Shown piece after piece: positions 22,374-35,560 of a stretch of 64,000 nucleotides of DNA. Source of the DNA: Mercurialis annua (taxonomy: Eukaryota > Streptophyta > Magnoliopsida > Malpighiales > Euphorbiaceae); assembly GCF_937616625.2 (NCBI RefSeq), contig NC_065573.1:9563001-9627000 (forward strand), read 5' to 3'. Positions within the stretch are counted from its first letter, which is position 1; every line of letters starts with the position of its first letter. Both the position numbers and the translations under genes were made by a program. The notes under the pieces were generated by a model. The model was given only the letters and a program-made list of their open reading frames with translations. It was not told where the DNA came from and ran no database searches.

Positions 22374-25300
22374 GACACTTTTCATAATATAACCTAACCA
22401 TGCATGGGTAATCGGAACGACGCGTTAAATAGACTTGAGACTCGACGTACTAATCTATTGTCACTTTTCACGCACACGTTTCGTAATATAACCTAACCAT
22501 GCTTAGGTAATCAGAACGACGCGTTAATGAGACTTGAGATACGACATACTAATCTATTGTTACTTTTCACGCACACCTTGCGTAATATTACCTAACTATG
22601 GTTAGGTAATCGGAACGACGCGTTACAGAGACTCGTGACGCGACACAAGCATGGTAATCGAAACGACGCGTTAAAGAAACTACTTTTGACCTATACTTTG
22701 CATAATATAACCTAACCATGCTTAGGTAATCAGAACGACGCAAAGAGCCTTGAGACGCGACATACTAATCTAGCGTCACTTTTCAGGCACACCTTGCGTA
22801 ATATAACCTAACCATGCTTAGGTAATCGGAACAACGCGTTAAAGAGACTTGAGACACAACATACTAATCTAGCTTTACTTTTCTCGCAAACTTTGCGTAA
22901 TATAACCTAAACATTCTTGGGTAATCGGAACGACGCGTTAAAGAGACTAAAGACGTGACATACTAATCTAGCGTCACTTTTCACGCACTCTTTGCATAAT
23001 ATAACCTAACCATGCTTAGGCAATCGGAACGACGCTTTAAAGATAACGCGACATACTTATCTAGCGTCATTTTTCACGAACACTTTGCGTAATATAACCT
23101 AACCATGCTTAGGTAATCGGAACGACGCGTTAAACAGACTTGAGAACGCGGCATACTAATCTAGAGTCACTTTTTACGCACGCTTTGCGTAATTTAACCT
23201 AACCATGCTTAGGTAATCGGAACAACGCGTTAAAGAGAATTGAGACGCGACATACTAATCTAGCGTCACTTTTCATGCACCCTTTGCGTAATATAACCTA
23301 ACCATGCTTAGGCAATCGGAATGACGCGTTAGAGAGACTAGTTACGCGACATAAGCATGGTAATCGAATCGACGCATTAAAGAGACTTGAGATGTGCCAT
23401 ACTAATCTAGCGTCACTTTTTATGCACACATTGCGTAATATAACCTAACCATGCTTAGGTAATATGAACGACTCGTTAGAGAGACTTGTGATGCGACATA
23501 AGCATGGTAATTGAAACGACGCATATATGAGACTTGAGACGCGCCATACTAATCTAGCATCACTTTTCACACACACTTAGCGTAATGTAACCTAACCATG
23601 CTTAGGTAATCGGAACGACGCATTAAAGAGACTTGAGACACGACATACTAATTCTATTGTTACTTTTCATGCACACTTTTTGTACTAACCTAACCATGCT
23701 TAGGTAATCGGAACGACGCGTTAAAGAGACTTTAGATGCGACGTGCTAAGCTAGCTCAACTTTTCGCGCACACTTTACATGATATAACCTAACCATTCTT
23801 GGGTAATCGGAACGACGCGTTCAAGAGACTTGAGACGCGACATACTAATCCTGCGTCTTTTTTCACGCACTCTTTGTGTAATATAACCTAACTATGCTTA
23901 GGTAATCGAAACGACGCATTAAAGAGCCTTGAGACGCGACATACTAATCGAGCATCACTTTTCACGCACACCTTGCGTAATATAACCTAACCATACTTAG
24001 CTAATCGGAACAACGCGTTAAAGAGACTTGAGATGTGACATACAAATAGCGTTCCTTTTCTCGCACACTTTGCGTAATATAACGTAATTACTCTTGGGTA
24101 ATCAGAACAACGCGTTCAAGAGACTTGAGACGCGATATACTAATCTAGCGTCACTTTTCACGCACTCTTTGCGTAATATAATCTAACCATGCTTAGGTAA
24201 TAAAAACGACCTGTTAAAGAGAACGCGACATACTTATCTAGTGTCACGTTTCATGCACACTTTGCGTAAGATAACCTAACCATGCTTAGGTAATCGGAAC
24301 AACGCGTTAAAGAGACTTGAGACGCGAAGTACTTATCTAGCGTCACTTTTAAAGCACGCTTGGTTTATAATAACCTAATCATGCTCTGATAATCGGAACA
24401 ATGCGATAAAGAGAATTGTGACGGAACATACTAATCTAGAGTCAGTTTTCAGGCACACTTTTCATGATATAACCTAACCATGCGCATAGGTACTCGGAAC
24501 TACGCGTTAAATAGACTTGAGACGCGACATACTAATCGATTATCACTTTTCGCGCACACTTTTTGTAATATAACCTAATTATTCTTAGGTAATCGGAACG
24601 CGTTAAAGAGACTTGAGACACGACTTACTAATCTATTGTTTCTTTTCACGCACACCTTGTGTAATATAACCTAACCATGCTTAGGTAATCGGAACGACGC
24701 GTTAGAGAGACTTGTGATGCGACATAAGCATGATGATCGAAACGACGCGTTAAAGAGACTTGAGACGCGACATACTAATCTAGCGTCACTTTTGACCTAT
24801 ACTTTGCATAATATAACCTAACCATGCTTAGGTAATCGGAACGACGCATTAAAAAGCCTTGAGACGCGACATACTAATCTAGCGTCACTTTTCACGCACA
24901 CCTTGCTTCACATAAATAATACGTATGTGATTGAGTTAAAGCTTAGGTAATCGGAACGACGTGTTAAAGAGACTTGAGACGCAACATACTAATCTAGCCT
25001 TACCTTTCTCACACATTTTGCGTAATATAACCTAACCATTCTTGGGTAATCGGAACGACGCGTTAAAGAGACTTGAGACGCGACATACTAATCCCGCGTC
25101 ACTTTTTACGCACTCTTTGCGTAATATAACCTAACCATACTTAGGTAATCGGAATGGCGCATTAAAGAGCCTTAAGAGGCGACATACTAATCTAGCGTCA
25201 GTTTTCACGCACACCTTGCGTAATATAACCTAACCATGCTTAGCTAATCGGAACGACGCATCAAAAGGACTTGAAACGAAACATACTAATCTAGCGTTAC

Positions 25301-28300
25301 TTTTCTCGCGCACTTTGCGTAATATAACCTAACCATTCTTGGGTAATCGGAATGACGCGTTAAAGAGACTTGAGACGCGACATACTTTTATAGTGTCACT
25401 TTTCACGCACTCTTTCCGTAATATAACCTAACCATGCTTAGGTTATCGGAACGACGCGTTAAAGAGAACGCGACATTCTTATCTAGCGTTAATTTTCACG
25501 CACACTTTGCGTAATATAACATAACCATGCTTAGGTAATCGGAACGACGCGTTAAAGAAACTTGAGACGCGACATACTAATCTAGCGTCACTTTTCAATC
25601 AGACTTTGTTTATTATAACCTGATCATGCTTAGATAATCGGAAAAATACGATAAAGAGAATTGAGACGCAACATGCTAATTTAGCGTTTGTTTTCACGCA
25701 CACTTTTCATAAAACCTACCCATGCATAGGTAATCGGAACTAGGCGTTAAATAGACTTGAGACACGACATACTAATCGATTGTCACTTATCACGCACACT
25801 TTTTGTAACATTCTTAGGTAATCGGAACGACGCGTTAAAGAGACTTGAGACACGACATACTAATCTATTGTTTCTTTTTACGCAGACCTTGCGTAATATA
25901 ATCTAACCATGCTTAGATAATCGGAACGACGTGTTAGAGAGACTTGTGACGCGACATAAACATGATAATCGAAACGACTTGTAAAAGATACTTGAGACGT
26001 GACATACTAATCTAGAGTCACTTTTGACCTATACTTTTGCATAATATAACCTAACCATGCTTAGGTAATCGGAACGACACATTAAAAAGCCTTGAGACGT
26101 GACATGCTAATCTAGCATCACTTTTCACGCACACCTTGCGTTATATAACCTAACCATGCTTAGGTAATCGGAACAACTCGTTAAAAAGACTTGAGACGCA
26201 ACTAACTAATCTAGCCTTACTTTTCTCGCACACTTTGCGTAATATAATAATCAGAACGACGCGTTAAAGAGACTTGAGACGTGACATACTAATCCTGCGT
26301 CACTTTTTACGCACTCTTTGCGTAATATAACCTAACCATACTTAGGTAATCGAAACGACGCATTAAAGAGCCTTGAGACGCGACATACTAATCTAGCGTC
26401 ACTTTTCACGCACACCTTGCGTAATAAAACCTAACCATTCTTAGCTAATCGGAACGACGCATTAAAAGGACTTGAGACTCAACATACTAATCTAGCGTTA
26501 CTTTTCTCGAGCACTTTGCGTAATATAACCTAACCATTCTTGGGTAATCGGAATGACGCGTTAAAGAGGCTTGAGACGTGACATACTTTTCTAGTGTCAC
26601 TTTTCACGCACTCTTTCCGTACATGCTTAGGTAATCGGAACGACGCGTTAAAGAGACTTGAGACACGACACACTAATCTATCGTCACTTTTCAAGCAGAC
26701 TTTGTTTATTATAACCTAATCATGCTTAGATAATCGGAAAAATACGATAAAGAGAATTGAGACGCAACATACTAATTTAGCGTCAGTTTTAACGCACACT
26801 TTTCATAATATAACCTACCCATGCATAGGTAATCGGAACTACGCCTTAAATAGACTTGAGACACGACATATTAATCGATTGTCACTTTTCACGCACACTT
26901 TTCGTAACATTCTTAGGTAATCGGAACGACGCGTTAAAGAGACTTGAGACACGACATACTAATCTACTGTTTCTTTTTACGCACACCTTGCGTAATATAA
27001 CCTAACCATGCTTAGGTAATTGGAACGACGCATTAGAGAGACTTGTGACGCGACATAAACATGATAATCGAAACGACTTGTAAAAGATACTTGAGACGTG
27101 ACATACTAATCTAGAATCACTTTTGACCTATACTTTGCATAATATAACCTAACCATGCTTAGGTAATCGGAAAGACGCACTAAAAAGCCTTGAGACGCGA
27201 CATGCTAATCTAGCGTCACGTTTCACGCACACCTTGCGTTATATAACCTAACCATGCTTAGGTAATCGTTACGACGCGTTAAAGAGACTTGAGACGCAAC
27301 ATATAGTATCTAGCCTTACTTTTCTCGCACACTTTGCGTAATATAACCTAACCATTCTTGGGTAATCAGAACGACGCGTTAAAGAGACTTGAGACGCGAC
27401 ATACTAAATCCTGCGTCACTTTTCACGCACTCTTTGCGTAATATAACCTAACCATACTTAGGTAATCGAAACGACGCATTAAAGAGCCTTGAGACGCGAC
27501 ATATTAATCTAGCCTCACTTTTCACGCACACCTTGCGTAATAAAACCTAACCATGCTTAGCTAATCGGAACGACGCATTAAAGAGACTTGAGACTCAACA
27601 TACTAATCTAGCGTTACTTTTCTCGCACACCTTGCGTAATATAACCTAACCATTCTTGGGTAATCGGAACGACGCGATAAAGAGAATTGAGACACGACAT
27701 ACTAATCTAGAGTCACTTTTCACGCATCCTTTGCCTAATGTATCCTAACCATGCTTAGGTATTCGAAACGACGCGTTAAAGAGACTTGAGACATACTAAT
27801 CTAACATCACTTTTGATCTAAATTTTGCATAATACAACCTAACCATGCTTAGGTAATCGGAACGACACATTAAAGAGTCTTGAGACGTGACATACTAATC
27901 TAACGTCACTTTTCACGCACACCTTGCGTAATATAACCTAACCATACTTAGGTAATCGGAACGACGCATTAAAGAGCCATGAGATGCGACATACTAATCT
28001 AGCGTCACTTTTCACGCACACCTTGCGTAATATAACCTAACCATGCTTAGGTGATTGGAACGACGCGTTAAATAGACATGAGATGCGACATACTAATCTA
28101 TTGTCATTTTTTACGCACACGTTGCGTAATATAACCTAACCATGCTTAGGTAATCGGAACGACGCGTTAGAGAGACATGTAACGCGACATACTAATTTAG
28201 GGTCACTTTTCACGCATACTTTGCGAAAAATAACCTAACCATGCTTAGATAATCATAACAACGCGATAATGAGAATTGAGACGCAACGTACTAATCTAGC

Positions 28301-28510
28301 GTCACTTTTCATGCACACTTTTCATAATATAACCTAACCATGTTCAGGTAATCGGAACGACGAGTTAAATAGACTTGAGACGCGACATACTAATCTATTG
28401 TCACTTTTCACGCACAATTTGCGAAATATAACCTAACCATTCTTAGGTAATCGGAACGACGCGTTAAAAAGACTTGAGACGGGACATACTAATCTATTGT
28501 TACCTTTCAC
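22374..28510 (-). repeat. Inverted satellite block (6.1 kb)
   Basis: All monomers here read on the minus strand, with landmarks CTTTTCACGCAC, TAATATAACCTAACC, GGTAATCGGAACGACGCG and GACATACTAATCTAG. They form an irregular HOR of about 1.1-1.25 kb: the variant TTAGCTAATCGG recurs with starts near 24001, 25244, 26445 and 27561, and GACCTATACTTT recurs at 22688, 24794, 26026 and 27125. Rare variants shared with forward module E show that the block belongs to that family. Neither junction carries a transposon or spacer. No coding sequence is present. Confidence 0.95.
24906..24945 (-). repeat. Divergent monomer segment with a non-satellite AT-rich patch
   Basis: About 30 bp of one inverted monomer is replaced by unrelated AT-rich DNA (ATAATACGTATGTGATTGAG). 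The reverse complement of nearly the same patch is found in forward monomers at about 30818-30850 and 51945-51975. It therefore marks homology between the inverted block and modules E1 and E2. Confidence 0.85.
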
Positions 28511-30060
28511 GCGTCGTTCCGATGGTTAGGTTATTTTACGCAAAGTGTGCGTGAAAAGTGACCCTAGATTAGTATGTCGCGTCTCAAGTCTCTTTAACGC
28601 GTCGTTTCGATTACCCTTATGGTTAGGTTATATTATGCAATGTGTGCGTGAAAACTGTTGTCAGGTTAGTATGTCGTGTCTCAAGTCTCTTTCACGCGTC
28701 GTTCCGATTACCTAAGCATGATTAGGTTATATTACGCAAAATGTGCTTGAAAAGTGACATTAGATTAGTATATCGCGTCTCAAGTCTCTTTCAATCGTCG
28801 TTCCGATTACGTAAGCATGGTTAAGTTATATTACGCAAAGGGTGCTTGAAAAGTGACACTAGATTAGTATGTCGTGTCTCAAGTCTCTTCAATTCGTCGT
28901 TCTGATTACCTGAGCATGGTTAGGTTATATTACGCAAAGTGTGCATTAATAGTGACGCTAGATTAGTATGTCGCATCTCAAGTCTCTTTAACGCGTCGTT
29001 ACGATTATCTAAACATGGTTAGATTATTTTACGCATATTGTGCGTGAAAAGTGACCCTAGATTAGTATGCCGCATCTCAAGTCCATTTAACGCATCGTTC
29101 CGATTACCTAAGCCTGGTTTGGTTATATTCCGCAAAGTGTGCTTGAAAAGTGACGCTAGATTAGTATGTCGCATCTCAAGTCTCTTTAATGCGTCGTTTA
29201 GATTAACTAAGCATGGTTAGGTTAATTGCGAAGAGTGCGTAAAAAGTGTTATGGCGCGTTTCAAGTAGTTTCGATTACCATGCTTATGTCGCGTCACTAG
29301 TATCTCTAACGCGTCGTTCTAATTACCTAAGCATGGTTTGTTATATTACGCAAAGTGTGCGTGAAAAGTGACAATAAATTAGTATGTCGCGTCTTATGTC
29401 TTTTTAATGCGTCGTTCCAATTACCTAAGCATGGTTAGGTTATTTTACCCAAAGTGCGCATGAAAAGAGACGCTACATTAGTATGTCGCGTCTCAAGTCT
29501 CTTTAACGCGTGTTTCGATTACTTAAGCATAGTTAGGTTATATTACGCAAAGTGTGCATGAAAAGTGACGCAAGATTAGTATGTCGCGACTCAAGTCTCT
29601 TTAACGCGTCATTCTGATTACCTAAGCATGGTTAGGTTATATTTAGCAAAAGTGTGCGTGAAAAGTAACGTTAGATTAGTATGGCGCGTCCTATGTCTCT
29701 TTAATGCGTCGTTCCGATTACCTAAGCATGGTTAGGTTATACTACGCAAAGTGTGTGTGAAAAGTGACACTAGATTAGTATGTCACGTCGCAAGTCTATT
29801 TAACACATCGTTCCGATTACCTAAGCATGGATAGATTATTTTACGCAAAGTATCCGTGAAAAGTGACGCAAGATTTGTATGTCCGGTCTCAATTCTCTTT
29901 ACTGCGTTGTTCCGAGATTACCTAAGCATGGTTATGTTATATTACGCCAAGTGCGCGTTAAAAGAGTCGTTAGATTAGTATGTCGCTTCACAAGTCTCTT
30001 TAACGAGTCGTTACGATTACCTATGCATGGTTAAGTTATATTACGAAAAGTGTGTGTAAA
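28511..30060 (+). repeat. Satellite, forward array after the strand switch
   Basis: Forward orientation resumes at GTCGTTCCGATGG, where the first monomer lacks about 11 bp between CCGAT and GGTTAGG. The rest is ordinary monomers. The part from about 29490 shares variants with modules A and D, for example GCGTGTTTCGATTACTTAAG, CGTCCTATG and the GACGCAAGATT form. A 60-codon frame at 29038-29220 is a periodicity artefact. Confidence 0.88.
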
Positions 30061-33000
30061 AACTGACGCTAGATTAGTATGGCGCGTTTCAAGTCTCTTT
30101 AACGCGTCGTTTCGATTACCATGCTTATATCACGTTATAAGTCTATCTAACTCGTCGTTCTGATTACCAAAGCATGGTTAGGCTATATTACGCAAAGTGT
30201 GCGTGAAAATTGACAATAGATTAGTATGTCAACTCTCTTTAACATGTCGTTCCGATTACCTAAACATGGCCAGGTTATTTTACACAAAGTGTGCGTGAAA
30301 AGTGACGCTAGATTAGTATGTCGCGTCACAAGTCCCTTTAACGCATTGTTACAATTATCTAAGCATGGTTAAGTTATATTAGGCAAAGTGTGCGTTAAAA
30401 GTGACGCTAGATTAGTATGGCGCGCTTCAAGTCTCTTTAACGCATCGTTTCGATTACCTATGCATGGTTAGGTTATTTTACGCAAAGTGTGCGTGAAAAG
30501 TGACGCTAGATCAGTATGTTGCATCTTAAGTCTCTTTAATGCGTCGTTCCGATTACCTAAGCCTGGGTAGGTTATTTTACGCAAAATATGCGTGAAAAGT
30601 GACGCTAGTTTAGTATGTTGCGTCTCAAGTCTCTTTAACGCTTCGTTCCGATTATCGAAGCATGGTTAGGTTATATTACGCAAAGAGCGTGTGAATAGTG
30701 ACTCTAGATTACCCAAGAATGGTTAGATTATATTACACAAAGTGTGCGAGAAAAGTAAGGCTAGATTAGTATGTTGTATCTCAAGTCTATAAAACGCGTC
30801 TTTCCGATTACCTAAGCTTTAACTCAATTACATATGTATTATTTATATTACGCAAGGTGTGCGTGAAAAGTAACGCTAGATTAGTATGTTGCGTCTCAAG
30901 GCTTTTTAATGCGTCGTTCAGATTACCTAAGCATGGTTATGTTATATTATTATGCAAAGTATAGGTCCAAAGTGACGCTAGATTAGTATGTCGTGTCTCA
31001 AGTCTCTTTGATTATCACGCTTATGTCGCATCACAAGTCTCTCAAACACGTCGTTCCGATTACCTAAGCATGGTTAGGTTAATATTACGCAAGGTGTGCG
31101 TGAAAAGAAACAATAGATTAGTAAGTCGTGTCTGAAGTCTCTTTAACGCCTTCCGATTACCTAAGCATGGTTAGGTTATATTACGAAAAGTGTGCGTGAA
31201 AAGTGACAATCGATTAGTATGTCGCGTCTCAAGTCTATTTAACGCGTAGTTCCGATTACCTATGCATGGTTAGGTTATATCATGAAATGTGTGCGTGAAA
31301 ACTGACGCTAGATTAGTATGTTGTGCTCAATTCTCTTTATCGCGTTGTTCCGATTATCAGAGCATGATTAGGTTATAATAAACATAGCGTGCTTGAAAAG
31401 GGATGCTAGATTAGTACGTCGCGTCTCAAGTCTTTTATACGCGTCGTTCCGATTACCTAAGCATGGTTAGGTTATATTACGCAAAGTGTGCGTGAAACGT
31501 GACGCTAGATAAGTATGTCGCGTTCTATTTAACGCGTCGTTCTGATTACCTAGATTATATTACGCAAAGAGTGCGTGAAAAGTGACGCTAGATTAGTATG
31601 TCGCGTCTCAAGTCTCTTGAACGCGTCGTTTTGATTACCCATAATAGTTAGGTTATACTACGCAAAGTGTGCGAGAAAAGTAACACTATTAGTATGTCAC
31701 ATCTCAAGTCTCTTTAACGCGTCGTTCCGATTAGCTAAGCATGGTTAGGTTACATTACGCAAGGTGTGCGTGAAAAGTGACTTTCGATTAGTATGTCGGG
31801 TCTCAAGGCTCTTTAATGCGTCGTTTCGATTACCTAAGCATAGTTAGGTTATATTACGCAAAGAGTGTGTGAAAAGTGACGCAGGATTAGTATGTCGCGT
31901 CTTAACGCGTCGTTCCGATTACCCAAGAATGGTTATGTTATATTACGTAAAGTGTGCGAGAAAAGTTGAGATAGCTTAGCATGTCGCGTCTCAAGTCTCT
32001 TTAACGCGTCGTTCCGATTACCTAAGCATGGTTAGCCTATATTATAAAAAGTGTGCGTGAAAAAGCAACAATAGATTAGTATGTCGCATCTCAAGTCTCT
32101 TTAATGCGTCGTTCCGATTACCTAAGCATGGTTAGGTTACATTACGCTAAGTGTGCGTGAAAAGTGATGCTAGATTAGTATGGCGCGTCTCAAGTCTCTT
32201 AAACGCTTTTTTTCAATTACCATGCTTATGTCGCATCACAAGTCTCTCTAACGAGTCGTTCCAATTACCTAAGCATGGTTAGGTTATATTACGCAAAGTG
32301 TGCATAAAAAGTGACGCTAAATTAGAATGGCGCATCTCAAGTCTCTTTAATGCGTCGATTCGATTACCATGCATACTTCGCGTAACTAGTCTCTCTAACA
32401 CGTCGTTCCGATTACCTAAGCATGGTTAAGTTATATTACACAAAGGGTGCTTGAAGAGTGACGCTAGATTAGTATGTCCCGTCTCAATTCCCTTTAACGC
32501 GTTGTTCAAATTACCTAAGCATAGTTAGGTTATATTACGCAAAGCGTGCGTGAAAAGTGACTCTAGAATAGTATGTCGCGTTCTCAAGTCTGTTTATCGC
32601 GTCGTTCCGATTACCTATGCATGGTTAGGTTATATTGTGAAAAGTGACGCTAGATAAGTATGTTGCATTCTCTTTAACGCGTCGTTCCGATTACCTATGC
32701 ATGGTTAGGTTATATTACGCAAAGAGTTCGTGAAAAGTGACGCTAGATTAGTATGTCGCATCTAAAGTTTCTTTCACGCGTCGCTCCGATTACCCAAGAA
32801 TGGTTTGGTTATATTACGCAAAGTTTGCGAGAAAAGTAAGGCTAGATTAGTATGTTGTGTCTCAAGTCTCTTTAACGCGTTGTTCCGATTACCTAAGCAT
32901 GGTTAGGTTATATTGCGCAAGGTGTGCCTGAAAAGTGTCGCTCTCAATGCTCTTTTATGCGTCGTTCTGATTACCTAAACATGGTTAGGTTATATTATGC

Positions 33001-34030
33001 AAAGTATAGGTCAAAAGTGACACTAGATTAGTATGTCGCGTCTCAAGTTTCTTTAACGCGTCATTTCGATTACCATGCTTATGTCGCGTCACAAGTCTCT
33101 CTAACGCGTCATTCCGATTACCTAAGTATGGTTAGGTTATATTACGCAAGGTGTGCGTGAAAAGTATCAATAGATTATTAGTATGTCGTATCTCAAGTCT
33201 CATTAACGCGTCGTTCCGATTACCTAAGCATGGTTAGGTTATATTACGAATGCGTGAAAAGTGAAAATATATTAGTATGTCGCGTCTCAAGTCTATTTAA
33301 CGCGTCGTTCTATTACCTATGCATGGTTAGGTTATATTATGAAAAGTGTGCGTGAAAACTGTTGCTAGATTAGTATGTCGCGTCTCAAGTCTCTTTATTG
33401 CGTTGGTTCGATTATCTAAGCATGGTTAGGTTATAATAAACAAAGCGTGCATGAAAAGTGACGCTAGATTAGTATGTCGGGTCTCAAGTCTCTTTAACGC
33501 GTCGTTCCGATTACCTAAGCATGGTTAGGTTATACTACGCAAAGTGTGCGTGAAAAGTGACGCTAGATTAGTATGTTGCTCTCAAGTCTCTTTAGCGCGT
33601 CGTTCTGATTACCAAAGCATGCTTAAGTCATATTACACAAAGTGCGCGTCTCAAGTCTCTTTAACACGTCGTTTCAATTACCATGCTTATGTCGCGTCAC
33701 AAGTATCTCTATCGCGTCGTTTCGATTACCTAAGCATGGTTAATATTACGCAAAGTATGCGTGCAAAATGACAATAGATTAGTATGTCGCGTCTGAAGTC
33801 TATTTAATACGTCGTTCCGATTACGTAAGTATGGTTAGGTCATATTACACAAGGTGTGCATGAAAAGTGACGCTAGATTAGTATGTCGCGTCTCAAGTCT
33901 TTTTAAGGCGTCGTTCCGATTACTTAAGCATGGTTAAGTTATATAAGGCAAAGTGTGCGTGAAAAGTGACGCTAGATTAGTATGTCGCATCTCAATTCTC
34001 TTTAACTCGTTGTTCGGATTAACTAAGCAT
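30061..34030 (+). repeat. Satellite, module E copy 1
   Basis: This forward block is collinear with 51091-55060. Offsets drift only from 21129 (AACTCAATTA at 30821 and 51950) to 21007 (AGTGCGCGTC at 33641 and 54648), so a few short indels separate the copies. Markers are the AT-rich patch at 30818-30850, TATAATAAACA variants near 31375 and 33432, and GTATAGGTC variants near 30960 and 33005. The same markers appear reversed in 22374-28510. No gene is present. Confidence 0.88.
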
Positions 34031-35560
34031 GGTTAGGTTATATTACGAAAAGTGTGCGTGAAAAGTGACGCTAGATTAGTATGTCGCGTCTCAATTCTCT
34101 TTAACGCGTCGTTCCGATTACCTATGTATGGTTAGGTTATATTACACAAAGTGTTCATGAAAAGTGACGCTAGATTAGTAGGTCGCGTCTCAAGTCTTTC
34201 TAACGCGTCGTTCCTATTTCCTAAGAATGGTTAGGTTATATTACGCAAAGTGTGCGTGAAAAGTGACTCTAGATTAGTACGTCGCATCTCAAGTCTCTCT
34301 AATGCGTCGTTCCGATTTCTATGCATGGTTAGGTTATATTACGCCAAAGTGTGCAAAAAAAAAGTGACGCTAGATTAGTATTACGCGTCTCAAATCTCTG
34401 TAACGCGTCGTTTTCGATTACCATGCCTATGTCGCGTCACAAGCCTCTCTAATGTGTCGTTCCGATTACCTACGCATGGTTAGGTTATATTACGCAACGT
34501 GTGTGTGAAAAATGACAATAGATTAGTATGTCGCGTCTAAGGTCTATTTAACGCATCGTTCCGATTACCTAAGCATGGTTAGGTTATATTACGCAACGTG
34601 TGCATGAAAAATGACGCTAGATTGGTATGTCTCGTCTCAAGTCTCTTTAATGCGTCGTTTCGATTACCATGCTTATGTCGGGTCTCAATTCTCTTTAACG
34701 CGTTGTACCGATTAACTAAGGATGGTTAGGTTACTTTACAGAAAGTGTGCGTGAAATGTAACAATACATTAGTATGTCGCGTGTCAAGTCTATTTAACGC
34801 ATCGTTCTGATTACCTAAGCATGGTTAGGTTATATTACGCAAAGTGTGCATGGAATGTGACGCTAGATTAGTATGTCGCGTCTATATTCTCTTTAACTCG
34901 TTGTACGATTACCTAAGGATGCTTAGGTTACTTTATGGAAAGTGTGCCTGAAAAGTAAAAATACAATTTGTATGTCGCATCTCAAGTCTATTTAACGCGT
35001 CGTTCCGACTATCTAAGCATGGTTAGGTTATATTTCGCAAAGTGTGCCTGAATAATGACGCCAGATTAGTATGTCGTGTCAGAAGGTGTGCATGAAAACT
35101 GACGCTAGATTAATATGTCGCGTCTCAAGGCTCTTTAACGCGTCGTTTCGATTACCTAAGCATGGTTAGGTTATATTACGCAAAGTGTGCGTGAAAGGTG
35201 ACGCTAGATTAGTATGTCGCGTCTCAAGTCTCTTTAACGCGTCGTTCTGATTACCTAAGCATTGTTAGGTTATATATTACTCAAGGTGTGCGTGAAAAGT
35301 GACACTAGATTAGTATGTCGCGTCTGAAGGCTCTTTAACACGTTGTTCAGAGTACCTAAGCATTGTTAGGTTATATTACGCAACGGGTGCATGAAAAGTG
35401 ACGCTAGATTAGTATGTCGTTTCTCAAGTCTCTTTAACGCGTCGTTTCGATTACCATGCTTATGTCGCGTCACAAGTCTAACGCGTCGTTCCGATTTCCT
35501 AAGCATGGTTAGGTTATATTACACAAAGTGTGCGTGCAAAGTTACAATAAATTAGTATGT
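34031..35560 (+). repeat. Satellite, forward array between modules E1 and F1
   Basis: These are forward monomers. Several have an A-rich linker where the usual GTGTGCGTGAAAAGTG becomes GTGTGCAAAAAAAAAGTG (about 34350), followed by TATTACGCGTCTC and a CGTTTTCGATTACCATGCC half-monomer. This trio of variants recurs in modules F1 and F2, so the stretch is probably an older relative of F. Confidence 0.87.

Noticed and set aside
24920..24945. Unrelated small insertion unique to the inverted block
   Set aside because: The same patch occurs in forward orientation near 30820 and 51950, so it is a monomer variant of module E.
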